Positions 1-11,625 of a stretch of DNA of 64,000 nucleotides are shown one piece after another. Position numbers and translations under genes: made by a program. Origin of the DNA: Thysanoteuthis rhombus (Eukaryota; Mollusca; Cephalopoda; Oegopsida; Thysanoteuthidae); the NCBI GenBank assembly GCA_963457665.1, contig OY735212.1:59305228-59369227 (forward strand). Reading direction: 5' to 3'. The notes under the pieces are model-generated. The model did not search any database and was not told where the DNA came from. It saw only the letters and a program-made list of their open reading frames with translations. Position 1 is the first letter of the stretch. Every line of letters begins with the position of its first letter.

Positions 1-165
1 TTCCTATCTCGAGTTAATGATACCACAATTTAAAAGTACAGATATCTGTTTCTCAAGAATAAGAATATTCATATTCTTGAGGCAATACTGCTTCCTTCAA
101 TATGTTGCTTTTTTTCTTATACAGTTTAGTGTTGTTATATACCTTCTTCATTTCTATATTTCCAG

Positions 166-247
166 GAAATACTGCTGATAGCAATGACTGGTTTGCTCAT
201 CCTTCCTGATGGCGGAAAAAAACAGTCATTTACTATTGAGACTTCTG
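166..247 (+). CDS. possible internal exon (partial gene)
   Basis: A pyrimidine-rich tract ending in AG at 164-165 is followed by 82 bp, then by GTAAGT at 248-253, which fits a metazoan donor site. The frame starting at 166 is open for 27 codons (EILLIAMTGL at the start, QSFTIETS at the end). The second frame stops almost at once and the third stops about 14 codons in (after ...NDWFAHPS). I do not recognise the protein. If real, it is an internal exon of a plus-strand gene and the rest of the window could be its downstream intron. A chance pair of splice signals is also possible. Confidence 0.35.
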
Positions 248-1370
248 GTAAGTACATATTTCATATCTAGCATATGCCCATGAAAAAAAAAAGATGGTGT
301 TGTTTATACAAGGATCTGCATTAAAGAGCCTACAGCTATATTATTCAGTAATTTGTTTTGATAATTCAAGTATTCAAATATCATGTTTTTTTAGAAATTT
401 CAACTCAACTGTTTTAATGTGTGATCAGACATAAAGTCTTGAGAGTTACTATGACATAATCTCCATTGTTATGTCACAACAGATGATCTCATATTTTCAA
501 AACTATCCAATTGTTGTATTAGCTATGTTATTCTATTTCACACAGACCAATACATTACAGATTTGAGGTTATAACTGAATTTGTACAAAACAACCGACCA
601 TACAACCATTTATACAACTAAACTTACTAATTTGCATACATGGCTTTCACTCTGAGAATGAAGATTTAATTAGAAGAGCTTCCGCAGTAGCACCAAAAAT
701 GGTGGGTTCTTTGTGCAAAATAGTCCCTCAGCCTGAGCAATAGAGTTTAAAGGTGAAGTGCTATTTGTCCAAGGACAGTCCTATACTTCAAGTTTAGAGT
801 TTGTGTTGTACAGTCCACCAAGCAGGCACAATGTTATATGGATAGATAAAATATATAATTTCTCAATAGAACAATCGAATGTTGCATTTTGTCGTGATGA
901 TAATCATAATCTTTTCGTACCACCTCATCTCAATCAATTCACATATTCTGATTGTATAAGATCAATTTATACAAACATTAAACATTTCTTTTCAATATAA
1001 GTATTTCAATGAAGAATTACAGCAGGAGCTGAGTATTATACAATCTTTAATAGACTATACAAATCCTATATAGATTTGTAGCTACTAAAATATATATAAT
1101 GCAAAAATCTGAAAGAAACTAATGATATAATTTTGTATTGAATTATTTATTTAGAATCTCATAAAAAAAATATGGAACTTTCAAAACCACCTTTGTTCAA
1201 CCACCACCTTTTAACGAAATCAATTTGGTATTCCAAAATTTATGAGAATAGCAACATCATTCTCTTATTTTGATACAAAAATATACTTTGTGTCTATACT
1301 GCCTAAATAAAGAATGAATAATCATACTTTGACTGTATGTGTTTTTTTCAAATGTTTTTGTTTGTCTCCA
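248..1370. other. AT-rich stretch, nothing recognised
   Basis: No coding similarity, inverted repeat or known repeat family was seen. The open frame at 758-1000 has no recognisable motif and low-complexity composition. Confidence 0.5.
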
Positions 1371-1830
1371 GCTGATATATTAATCACTTGACGCACAACA
1401 GACCAGTTTAATCACTGCTGCTAGGTTTCGGTTATTCATTTGTTTTGACATTTATATCTATCTATTTATTTATATATCTGGACTTTACCCAAGTCTTATC
1501 GTTCATAGTGAAAAACTTGAAATTCTGCACACACTTCTCTCAATGAGCAGCGAAAATGTTTTTTTTTTTTGTTTTTTTTTAATTCCCCTCTTAAATCAGT
1601 GTTTAGTTGGGATTCAATATGCAATGTAAGTTTATGCTAAATTAGTCCATAACTTATGCCCGCTTGCTTTTTAAAAATTTAGACCTTTTTTTAATGATCA
1701 CAGCCAAACAAAAGGCTAGAGAGTAACATTCATTGATCACCAGTTAATCTAACTTTTTAATTGATCACTCCCAACACAGTATATATGGGTAGTAGTGATT
1801 CATGATTCCCATTGGAATGCTAATATTTTT
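1371..1830 (+). mobile_element. family B non-autonomous element, copy 1
   Basis: It carries the family B order of blocks: a TTAATCAC-type start, an ACAGACCAGTTTAATCACTG block, ATCTATCTATTTA, a GAAATTCTGCACACAC block, a T-run, a GATTCAATATGCAATG block, and an end near TGGGTAGTAGTGATTCATGA. The right half (TGATCACTCCCAACACAG) is family A-like, so this copy is an A/B mosaic. The same mosaic occurs in inverse orientation at 14355-14640. Non-coding. Confidence 0.6.
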
Positions 1831-2329
1831 GATAACAACTGCTAACGTCTCTCTTCTCTACTGTAATTTGGACTGATTAAAAAATCACTTTGTTCTTTAT
1901 TTCCTGAAAAAATATGTTTAGGCTTGAAAGGGATCATTCTAAGCCTGAATAAACCAATCACGTAATGGCAACAGGTTTGTTGTTTAACCTCTATTTTTAC
2001 TGACCACAAAACCTGAGATCTCCTTCAGTATTGACCATCTGTCAGATTTTATTGGTCAAGTGTTGTCACACTGGTCTAAGTACTACTTGATTACAACTAT
2101 ACATCAGTGATTGGCTCTCAAAACATTGATCAGATCTCTGCGCCTTTCTCTTGAACATTGGCTATTTTATTCTCAAAGGAAAGAAATGAATGAAAAAGGC
2201 TGAAAGCAGGAGAAACTCGGCTATTTATTCAGTAAGTAAAATAATTCTAGGTTAATGAAAACGTAATATCTATACTTTGTAAAAGTGAATAATCAAGCTT
2301 GCATGTGACCTAGAAATAATCATCTGAAA

Positions 2330-2790
2330 ACAGGTCTTCTATCTATAATCATCTTTAAAAAAAAGATCTTTTTTTCTGAAATTATGTACAATATAGATCT
2401 TTCATCTGAAATTATCTTAAAAAAAAGATCTTTTATAAAAAATCAGCTAAAAAATAGATCTTTTATATTAGATTAACTTTTAAAAATTGATATCTTATCA
2501 AGGATTATCTAAAAATGAATTTCCTATCTGAAATTATCTTTAAAAATTAGAGTTTCTATCTAAAATTATCTTGAAAAGTAGATCTTTAATCAACAATTAT
2601 GTAAAATATAGATCTTCTATCCAAAATCATCTAAAAATAGATCTTTTAACCTGAATTACCTTTAAAAAATAGATCTTTTTTCTCAAATTATCTTGAAAAG
2701 TAGATCTTCTATCAATAATTATGTAAAATATAGATCTTTTCTCTAAAATTATCTAAAAAAAAAAGATATTTCATTTTAAATTATCTAAAA
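2330..2790. repeat. degenerate tandem array, 30-45 bp units
   Basis: At least ten irregular repeats of the pattern AGATCTTTTATCTGAAATTA followed by TCTAAAAA. They match the terminal part of family C, so the array is an in-element expansion rather than an independent satellite. Confidence 0.7.
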
Positions 2791-2945
2791 AATACCAACA
2801 CAAGTTTTGGGTATTGTTAATCCAAAATGACCATAGAGACCCAAAAATACACTTGAAAAAAAAAGGTTTTTAAATTGGAACCAAGTGTTGTATTCATAAA
2901 AATTTTCAGGGTTGTTGACCCAAAAATGTGACCAGGAGTGCAGGT

Positions 2946-2967
2946 CACACACACACGCACACACACA

Positions 2968-3003
<36 letters not shown>
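2946..3003. repeat. CA microsatellite
   Basis: Nearly pure (CA)n interrupted by one ACC and one CGC. It sits at the position where other family C copies also have CA/TG repeats. Confidence 0.9.
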
Positions 3004-3005
<2 letters not shown>

Positions 3006-3397
3006 ATAGATAGACATAGACATTTAAAAGGAAAAAATCTGTAGCTCACTTTGCTGGTTGTGGGGCTATGGTGGTTTTGTATCAGAGACCAAAAATGTCT
3101 TCTCAATAATACAAAAATATGTGTCTGTATTCTATATAAAATCTGCTACTAAGGTATTTGTTATATTGAGGGGGGGCAAAAGTATATTTCAAGGGAGGGG
3201 AGTGCCAAAAGAGTACAGTCAGAATATATCTCATTGGCAACCCTATTACCTGATAGGCATCCCATCCATGGAGGAGGTGCTGCACTCTGCACCATTTGAG
3301 ACTCACTGTATGATCCAAATATTAAATGGTGCTCTTGACCACTGGCTCGGGGATGACTGATGGAGCAAGCATCAATGAACGATAATACAGTCTTTCT

Positions 3398-4025
3398 ATA
3401 TGGGTATATCATGGAGACGCATTATCCTATGTAAATGTAGTGGTCTACTTTCTCCAGCCCAGCATTTTCAATTTTGGATTGTTGTATCTCCATGAAGTTA
3501 TCAAAAGAAGAAGAAATAAAGCAAAGAATCACTCTAGGTTGGCAAGTTTTCAGAAGAGCAAGCTCAACTTTCAAGAACAAGAAAATCTCATAAGTCTTGA
3601 AAAAAAAAGAGTACACAACCAATGTATTCTACTGATAGAAACATAGAAGCTAACCAAAATGTTGACCCATAAACTGAGAACCATGCAACATGTATGTGAG
3701 AGAATCATAATCAACATCACATGAAGAGATCATAAGACAGCACAGTATATTAGAAAAAAGCCGGGAGTCTGACATATCATGGAAACAAAAAGAAAATTCA
3801 AATGTTATTGGGGTGGACATGTTGCAAGAACGTTAAACTACCACAGGACATCACGACTCACAACATGAATCCTCAGAGATCATTTGCGAATTTTTTGGCA
3901 GACAGAAAGTGAAATAGCGTAACGAGATTGATAAATTCGGAAAGTACTTGCTCTGCAATGCCCATGATATTGAGATCTGGTAAATCTTGAGGGAGGTCTA
4001 TGTCCAACAATGGATGCTAAAAGGC

Positions 4026-4098
<73 letters not shown>

Positions 4099-4112
4099 AT
4101 GGATAAATCATG
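3398..4112 (+). mobile_element. RTE-type LINE fragment with 5' inversion and target duplications
   Basis: From about 3487 to 4023 the plus strand encodes the decayed RTE C-terminal block (SKEEEIKQRITLGWQ near 3502, NQCILLIET near 3620-3646, RDHKTAQYIR near 3728, GHVAR near 3818, TSRLTT near 3850), with several frameshifts and stops. The preceding 75 bp (about 3414-3480) encodes the adjacent upstream part, KIENAGLEKVDHYIYIG, but on the minus strand. The tail is (CTG)n then (ATG)n at 4022-4096. Direct repeats ATATGGGTATATCATG (3398-3413) and ATATGGATAAATCATG (4097-4112), 14 of 16 identical, bound the insertion. This is the layout expected from twin priming. Confidence 0.85.
4022..4098. repeat. 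CTG then ATG microsatellite, RTE tail
   Basis: About eight CTG units pass directly into about twenty ATG units at the 3' end of the RTE copy. Confidence 0.9.
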
Positions 4113-5880
4113 CTGGGGTTGCATAAAACAATTCTTCTGCACCAGTAAGAATGGCAAACTGGTGGGGGCAGTAACAAATATCCTATCTGCCCTTTTCAGC
4201 AGATGCCTGTGCTTCATCAAATGACTGACCATTTTTTACTGATTAGTAACATCTTTGAAGCATTTTTATATCCAAATGCAAAATCTTAAAATGGCAGAGC
4301 TAGGTCCAGACTCTAGGGAGTTTTTAAACAGTTTTACCAACTCAAAAGAATTTTTCACACTAAACCAACCTCGAAAAAGCATAAAAAACACCAAAATGTG
4401 CCAGAAACCTATATGACCGTTTAAATGACTAGAAATTGCTAGCTTAGTCTAAGAATGGCTAAAAATGAGCAAAAATTACTTAAAAGCATAGTGCTAAAAT
4501 GCATTCAAAATGGCAGTTCTTGAGGGATTTTTGCACTGCCAAAACAAGAAATGTGGTAAATTTAGCAGGAAAAGCACGAAATTGGCAACATTGGGTGTTT
4601 TCAGTTGGGATTCCAGAAGCTGATGCATTTAGAAGTTTTGAGGGGTCTAGAATGAAAATTACAATTTTAAAAAGAGTTTATATCTATTTCTGTCCTCCTG
4701 CTAGATTAGCCTCATTGTACACCTACGGTTATCTCTTCATTTCTGCACAAATTACATGGGAATGTCTTGAAGATATTGGAGGGGAATTGCCTATAAAAAT
4801 TTTCACAAATAATTGCTCTTTCAGCTTACAAAAATTGTGAACTTGTTTCATAGTGATATCACTAAAAATTGATCAGCATTACTCAGCACATGTACTAATA
4901 ACCTTTATAACTTCCAAATAAAATAATAAACTACTTATGATACTTAACTTATCAGAAACATCAGGTTCTTCAAAGTTGTAAAAATTAGTATATGACTAAT
5001 ACACATGACATTGGAAAATGAAAGTCACCATGAGTTAAAAATGGTTGGTGTGTCACATAATTATTTTCATCATTTCCTCTCAGCTTCAGCCATTGTATCC
5101 TCACAATCAGTCACTTTGTTTATTGTTAGGGAAGTAAAGCTATTTAATGAGCCATTTGACTGTTTAGCAGGGCAAGCAGACCATGGTAAATAAAATAGCA
5201 GGTTTCTCTTTAGGTACCCATAAGATTGTGCAACAAGGTAGCAGAAATAAATTCTTTCCATTTACACTCCATGCCAGTTCCATACATAATTTAGAAGCCC
5301 TGTTAACTGCCTCGGAAAACACTTTAGATCTGACTAATCGCCCATATTCACTATTCAGAATCGCTATTGACATTCTAATGAAATCTATCCATTGACTCTC
5401 ACTTTCACTACCAGCCTAATGTGACTTTATTTAATCTATCTTCAGCCATTTTGTCCAAATCTCTATTGAAAGCAGTTAATTTACTATGAGCAGAGATTCT
5501 AAAAGACTTAATGCTATGTTTGCTGTTGCTATAAGAACCATGATGTAGAACTTTTTTTTCCTTTACTGAGAAGAGCTCACATAGGACATTCCTTTTGGCT
5601 AACAGGCTGTATTTTATTTCCAAAGTTTATTTATTGTAATCCATATTTCACCTGTTAGTAATTGATACAAAACAAGCTACAATTGTCTATAGTTTTGTGG
5701 AGGGTCCTCAATATACAAAGAATTCTTTGGATGATTGAACTCTTTGTTGTTTGTGTTGTTCACATAACATTTTGACTGATCCATTGTACAACTTTTTTCT
5801 GATGAACTGTCTAAATGTGAAGGTGGTAAACAAAATTTTCAAATGTTAGCCAAGCTACAACATTGAGTCCAGGTGATATA
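4113..5880. other. AT-rich stretch, mostly unassigned
   Basis: No recognisable coding sequence. Around 4400-4590 there are scattered GGCA/AAAATTGC-type phrases that resemble, in the opposite sense, those near 59330-59470, so a very old shared repeat is possible. The minus-strand open frame at 5408-5623 has no motif I recognise. Confidence 0.4.
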
Positions 5881-5884
5881 TTTT

Positions 5885-6735
5885 TTTTTTCTTTTTCTTT
5901 TTATATTGGGCCTGGATTTCAATATTTTGTACCTATTGAGTAGTGGAAGCCACATCGAGTTTAACTCTGCACTTGTCTGATTTGTACACTCAGTTGACAT
6001 GTTGATGAGGGCTGCCTCTTTGATTTTTGTCAATTTCAAACAATGTTCCCTGTGAAACAAACATCTTCCCAGAAAGAGAAATGTTTGCCTTTCCCTCTCT
6101 AAATATGATCAACCATCCCAGATCTTTCTATCTCACCTTTCATTATGGTTTTCTTGTGCTCATCGAGTCCATCTTTGAGAGGCCTGCCAGTTTCTCCAGT
6201 GTAGACCTTTCCCTATTTACAAAGAATCATGTAAATACAGATACTGGTCAGATTTTTTCTCATGGAGGACTTACTTTAGTGAGCAAATTTCGAAAGGTGT
6301 GAGAACAACTGAAGATGACCCATAGGTTGTGTTTCATACAAGCTCTTTGTTTTCTCTCTGCTATCCCTTTAATCCAAGGAATGTGGACGGTTGAGATGAA
6401 AGAGAAAACTTTTGTGGAATCTTTGGAAGAGTTCAATTGTCTGAAAACTTTTTGAAAGCAACAATTCATCAACTGTCAGATGCTTTTCCTGAAATCTGTC
6501 CATGTACTGAGGAAGATGTCACAATCAATGACTAGAACTATGACGTGTCATTCTCTAAAACATTCCTTGCCCTTAAAAGAAAGAAAAGGGGCTCCTCAGA
6601 TATTTTGATGTATAATAATCAACAATTCTTCATAAGTGCTGTAAAACATGAAAGAGCTTGCATAGACAATGTTAAATTTCTTAGTCAAAGATCATTTGAC
6701 TGACCCAGAACTTGAAAGAAATTGTACAAGAACTT
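5885..6735 (-). pseudogene. Penelope-like element fragment: end of RT plus GIY-YIG nuclease
   Basis: Read on the minus strand with frameshifts and stops. The RT end comes first: VPWIKGIAERKQRACMKHNL near 6395-6330 and FRNLLTKV near 6290 match the conserved end of Penelope RT (IKG.S-type motif, then a basic helix). The GIY-YIG domain follows: KVYTGETGRPLKDGLDEHKK at about 6210-6150, then KIKEAALIN near 6010 and SMWLPLL near 5950. This order, RT followed by a GIY-YIG endonuclease, is the hallmark of endonuclease-containing Penelope-like elements. At least three stop codons interrupt the nuclease, so it is dead. Confidence 0.8.
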
Positions 6736-6971
6736 TCTTCTAAAATAAATGTATTTCTCATCTTATCTCATCATCTCTGCAGTGAGAATACTGATCAGAA
6801 AGTAAGCATATATTTGTACCTTGTATAAATGAATCACCTCAGCCAATGTATGTACCAAAATAGATCATCTGAAAAATTTTCTGAAATCTATCTAAAAGAC
6901 AGATCATTCATCAGAAATTATCTAAAATGAATACCGGCATAAAAATTGGACATTATTAGTCCAAAATAACC

Positions 6972-7632
6972 ATCATCATCATTGTCATCATCATCAGCTT
7001 TTTAGCATCTGTCATTGGATGTAGACCCTTCCCAGGATTTGCCACATCTCTCTATCATGGGCGTTGCAGAACCGATACTTTCTGAACTTGTCTCCTTTGT
7101 CTTGCTATCTTATATTCTGCTAGCCACAGTTTTGTATGTGATCTCTTCATATTTACATTTTGAAACCTGATGTTTTCTCTCGTGGAGGACTTACTTTAGT
7201 TTGATTGTATATCTTCCTTTTTAGAACTAATAGGATTCTCTTGTTCTTGAAGATTGAGCTTGCTCAACTAAAAGCCCTCCAACCTAGAGTGATTCTTCAC
7301 TTGATCTCTTTTTCTTTTGAGGATATCATGGAGATTTGTTGCTCTAGGTGAATGGGGTCGTCTACTTCCTTAAGCTCTGCATTTTTGATTGATTGTCGTG
7401 TCTTTGTTCTCAACCTGTTTGCTGTGCCTTACTTTTATTTTATTGAACTTTGTGTGGAGACCATCTTTCTTGCTTTCTTCATTCAGTTTGTCTAGTATTA
7501 TTTTGAGATCATAAAGGTTCTCAGAAAAAAAGCATGATGTCGTCAGCGAATCTGAGGTCGCTTAGGTATTCACTGTCTATTCTGATTCCTTTATTTCCTA
7601 GGCTACATTTTGAAGATAATCTTGAGGCTTTT
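6972..7632 (-). mobile_element. RTE-type LINE fragment nested in family C, with internal deletion
   Basis: On the plus strand the 3' tail (CATCATCATCATTG) is first, followed by the antisense of the RTE C-terminus: TTGGATGTAGACCCTTCCCA, then the ATCATGGGCG block. After an internal deletion (about 7145-7200) the tether and RT parts follow, with GATTCTTCACTTGATCTC near 7290 and the FADD-region antisense (GTCGTCAGCGAATCTGAGG) near 7538-7556. The join at the deletion contains a patch resembling the nearby Penelope element. Confidence 0.8.
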
Positions 7633-7730
7633 AAAAAAACAAAAATATTTTTTAGATTGTGCCTAGAGGTATTTCCGTGCAGATTTTCCAGGTTGTATCC
7701 CTAAAAATTTTACTGGGAGCACCCCTGATG

Positions 7731-7732
<2 letters not shown>

Positions 7733-7783
<51 letters not shown>

Positions 7784-7811
7784 TACACATATACACACAC
7801 ACACATATACC
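7733..7811. repeat. CA microsatellite in family C
   Basis: About 40 CA units with scattered T and G substitutions. Confidence 0.95.
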
Positions 7812-8429
7812 CAGATAAACAAAGAGAGAAGAATCTGTAGCTAACTTGGCTGGTTGGTCAAACAGGCCATTTGTAGGACAACAGAGATTCAATATTATGC
7901 TAGTTGTTAATTGTAGCTGACTCATATTGAAATCATTAATCTCTTCAGATTGTTTAAATGACTAACCAAAAACTGGAGCTGTTCAGGCCCTTGCAATGTC
8001 AGAGGTCAGTAATGATCACGCCTCAAATATATTGTTGACAGGGTTATCAATTGTGGAATTTGTAAGAACTTAGATTAATCTCCATAATTAAATACCCAGC
8101 AAGTGGCCACAGCTTCTCCATCATTCTTTTATATTCTTTGTATTCCATTTGTTTTCAAGTTGATATAGTTTTAGCAATCAGATAAGTTGATTTGCATTAA
8201 AAAATGAAAAAAGAGAATCATAACTAATAATCAGATAAAAGTTGTTTTTTTACAATAGAATTAATTTTAGTGGAAATTTTGGTTTATTTTCTGTGATATC
8301 TAATCACTGAATTACACTTAGACCATTTTGAACATTTATTCTAGAATATACAAATTGTTGATACAAGCACTCATCATGAAAAATTGTATTTGCACAATAT
8401 CTATTTGTGGTGGTGTAATAAACATCATG

Positions 8430-8872
8430 ATTAGAAACTGTCAACCATAACTGTCACCTAAACAGGTTCCTCATAGCTGGTCTGGGTAGCTGGATGGCTA
8501 TGTAACTCTCACATGTACAGCCTGCACCAATGTAGCTAGAGGGCTGAAAATTTAAACATTCATTCTTTATTATGTCTAGAAAAATGCTTCTTCTGTTTCT
8601 TACTGAATTCCTCTCTTTGAACCGGGTTTCAACTGGGGGCTCAGTTTGCAATCTAGGTTTATGCTAGATTGATCCCTCAGTTTGTGTCCAATTTTTCTAA
8701 AAAATTAAACTTTTTTTTAGCGGTTACTGTCTGATAAAGCAGAAGAAGTAACTTATTCATTGATAACCCCTTTTTACAATTTTTCTGTTGATTGCCCCCA
8801 ACACAGCATGCTGTCAAGAGACATTGGTTGCATGACAGTTTTTACTGAGTTATTAAGCTGATCTGTTCTTTG
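8430..8872 (+). mobile_element. family A non-autonomous element, copy 1
   Basis: Blocks in order: GAAACTGTCAACCATAACTG, a GGTCTGGGTAGCTGG block, GTAGCTAGAGGGCTGAAAAT, a T-rich tract, GCTCAGTTTGCAATC, TTTATGCTAGATTGATCCC, GCGGTTACTG, TAACTTATTCATTGAT, then CCCAACACAGCATGCTG and GACATTGG to the end. The same order recurs in at least ten places in the window. Non-coding. Confidence 0.75.
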
Positions 8873-8949
8873 TAAAATCATTTACATCTGCTGATAGTTA
8901 ATTTTTTTGCCAAAGTTAATTATTCCACGTATTGATGTTAATATTTGTT

Positions 8950-9163
8950 TGATTCATTATCATCATCTTCAGTCTTTCATCGTCCATTGTTGGACATAGA
9001 TCTTCCCCAGGATTCGTCAACCTCTCTATTGTGGGCGTTATGGAGCCAATGTTATCCGAACCTGTTCATTTTGTCTCACCATCTCATATTCTGCAGGCCT
9101 CGCCTCTGCATTTGCTCTCTGGGGATCCATGTTATGAGTCATGATGTCCATCGGTTTGTTTGA
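8950..9163 (-). mobile_element. RTE-type LINE 3' end
   Basis: This is the antisense of the last roughly 65 codons of the RTE frame. TTGTTGGACATAGATCTTCC follows a short TCATCATC tail, then come the GTGGGCGTTATGGAGCC block and TGAGTCATGATGTCCATCGG. Truncated at the 5' side near 9160. Confidence 0.85.
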
Positions 9164-9526
9164 TTAGTCATGTTCAAACTGTAACATTACTCTTTACTTA
9201 TATTTCTCAGATCCTATAAATAAAAATAACCTTCCTACCATTATATTCCAGCAGTTTTCAATGAGCATCTCAAAATACTGTTAGATGCTGAAAATCAAAT
9301 ATAATCAGAAAATGACTCTTATTTGCTCCATATGATTGACATTACATCTCAATACAGTTCTTAACAGAATGATTCTTATATCTAAATTACCAGAGACCAA
9401 TTTAAAAACTTTCTTAAACAGTAAATTTGCGGTTTATCATTTTTATAATAACTCATTTTCACTTTTTCATTGCATGCAGGATACATGTTCACACAAAAAA
9501 AATTGGCTGTTGCTTGGTTTAGGTTA

Positions 9527-9682
9527 GTGTATCCCCAGAGATCACATGTGAAAATGTGGCCTGCAGAAAATAAGATGGCTTGACAAATTAGGCAAGTTCA
9601 GAAAACACTGGTTCCGTGACACCCACAACAGAGAGGTCTGGCGAATCTTGGGGGAGGTGAATGAACAACAAGGGACACGACA

Positions 9683-9751
<69 letters not shown>

Positions 9752-9765
9752 GTGATGAAAGTATT
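9527..9765 (+). mobile_element. RTE-type LINE 3' end with ATG tail
   Basis: It starts near TGTATCCCCAGAGATCACAT, which encodes the IPRDHM motif. KFRKHWF, DTHNREVWRILGEV and the end of the reading frame follow, and then a pure ATG/TGA tract. Confidence 0.85.
9683..9757. repeat. ATG microsatellite
   Basis: About 24 ATG units forming the tail of the preceding RTE copy. The polyhistidine open frame on the other strand is this repeat and not a protein. Confidence 0.95.
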
Positions 9766-11080
9766 TCAAATTTTGATGGGATCAGTTACATAAACATCAA
9801 ATCAGAATTTGAGTAAAACTAATTGCTTGGTGAATTATATTTTAAGGAATTACGTTAGTATATCTCTTCAGATTTTTTATCATTGACACAAAGTATATCT
9901 TTTTTTATTCATACATTAGAAGAGATATTTGTATTTGATTCCGCTCATTTAATGTCAGTCTGTAGACTTTAATACAAAATAATTAAAAAAATGCACTTTT
10001 TTCAATTCAGAGGAAACAACACCCAGTTTAGTACTCAAAATGCTATAAGTATTTTGGTATTTTTCTCATCCATTTTTTAAATACTACACAATGTCTTAAT
10101 CTAATTGTAAAAACTTTTGAAATACTGAGCAAAAATATTTTGACCAAAATGCAGATTAATAAAGGCATGTAAGTAGATTTCATAAAATGAGTTTGTTCAA
10201 TTTTCCCGCAGCATTAATATTTTTTGTCTATTTCATGCTAAAATATTCTTGTTCAGTATTTTCCAAGTTATCCAATCATATAAACACATTCATGTTACTG
10301 ATTCTGTTTATCTTTGATTTTGATATGTATGCACAACATCCTCAACTATAACTAATACTGTTTGAAAAATTGTAGTTTCTGGATGAATTTGAACTTCCAA
10401 TCACTAGATTTCAAAATGAATTCACTGACAATGAGCCATTTTTTAATATAAAACTTTTTGGCCTGACTTTTGAAATGTTCCTCATTTTGAACACCAAAAC
10501 TCTTGTTATATATTTTTATGTAAAAAAACATTTGCAGGGTCAATTTAATTGTATTTGTCACATTTGATGTGATTCATTCCTATGATTTAGATAAGCATAG
10601 AGTCATATTTTATTGGTTGTAAAAATTTGTACGTACCTTTTTTCTGAGAAATCCTTGTATGTTGGTGTAATTAAAAGAGTTATTTACAATGAAAGTCCCT
10701 ACAAGATGATATAAATTTTGTTAAGATTGGTCGAGTTCTACAAAAGTCATTACAAAATTAAAGTTTCTGATTTGAATAAAATCCTGCTTTACTCATATCA
10801 AGGCAGAGAGCTAAACGCATCTGGCAAGTTTTCTATACCTAGATTTGAAAATTTTCCTTCTTCACATTTTCCTCCATAAAATGTATCCTGCCTGTTTCAA
10901 TTTGCTGCCTAATCAATCAATTAATCAATGACAATCTGCCATGAAAAAATGTTTATAGTAACAATCAATACATTGACCTTCTTTTCTTTCATTTAGTCGA
11001 ACACTTTAGTGCATATTTTGCATGCCATAAATCTACTTCAATCGAATAAAATATAATATATGCTATAATCAAGCCAAGAG
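9766..11080. other. AT-rich stretch, nothing recognised
   Basis: No coding motif, inverted repeat or family A-D block was found. Confidence 0.5.
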
Positions 11081-11625
11081 CGACTTGACCTGATGATGGA
11101 AATAAGATAGTTGACCCTGACTTCTGGTGACCTTTAGTGTCAGGTCAATTTTGGCATGTTAAAATGTGAGAGAGATGGCTGCACCATACAGGTTTAAAAT
11201 TTGCATCCAAGGGTAACTTGACGCTAGAATGAACATAGGGTAGGTGGCATTGACCATTGGTGACTACTAAAGATCAATTTAAATTTAGGTCAATTATGGC
11301 ATTTTTTTTTTTAAAGTCAATTTTGGCATTTTCTAATCTAATGAAGACTGCTAACCCCTACAAGCAGCAAATTTATGTCAAAAGAACTTGATCCTAGGAT
11401 AAACTAAGATTAGGAGGTACTGACCTCTGGTGACCTTAAAAGGTCAATTTGGGATCTAAGTTAATTTTGGAATTTTTAGATCTAAAGGAGATGACTACAT
11501 CCTATGGGCTGCAGATTACTGTATTAGGGTGACTTTACCTCAGGATAAATGGAGGATAGAAAAGGCTGACCTTCAGGGAACTCTAAAGATCAAATTTAGA
11601 TTTAGGGTCAGGCAAATTTCAGCAT
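11081..11625. repeat. diverged tandem array, about 3.5 units of 130-170 bp
   Basis: Each unit contains ACTTGACC/ACTTGATCC, AGGATAAACT, a CTGACCTCTGGTGACC block, AAAGGTCAATTT, GGTCAATTTTGGCATTTT, then ATGACTACACC and GGGCTGCAAATT. The ACTTGAC-type landmarks are at 11083, 11216, 11386 and 11532, so spacing is 133, 170 and 146 bp. The repeated TTTTAGGTCA-type phrase is non-coding. Confidence 0.75.

Larger units (their letters stand above)
2290..3100 (-). mobile_element. family C non-autonomous element, copy 1, internally expanded
   Basis: Reading on the minus strand, it begins near the GTGGGGCTATGGTGG sequence (3060-3074), passes a CA/TG tract (2946-3003), a GACCAGGAGTGCAGG block and a CCAAAATGACCATAGAG block, then enters a long run of AGATCTTTTATC/AATTATCTAAAAA units. 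Other copies have two or three such units; here they extend over about 450 bp. Non-coding. Confidence 0.6.
6805..7885 (-). mobile_element. family C element, copy 2, split by an RTE insertion
   Basis: The left part, 6805-6971, runs from the TTGTATAAATGAATCACCTC terminus through AGATCATTCATC units to CCAAAATAACCAT. The right part, about 7633-7885, resumes with the AGATTGTGCCTAGAGG block, a TTTTACTGGGAGCACCCC block, a CA tract and the AGAGAGAAGAATCTGTAGC terminal block. The RTE copy at 6972-7632 lies between them. Confidence 0.7.

Noticed and set aside
2785-3023. Cys-Val repeat frames
   Set aside because: Translations of the CA/TG tract in family C; same for those near 7710, 55935 and 60826.
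9542-9769. Polyhistidine open frame on the minus strand
   Set aside because: It is the ATG microsatellite tail of an RTE copy read in antisense; the same applies to the polyserine frame near 4017 and the polyhistidine frame near 39323.
10915-10935. AATCAATCAATTAATCAATG as a short satellite or regulatory array
   Set aside because: Only about four imperfect units, within expectation for AT-rich DNA.
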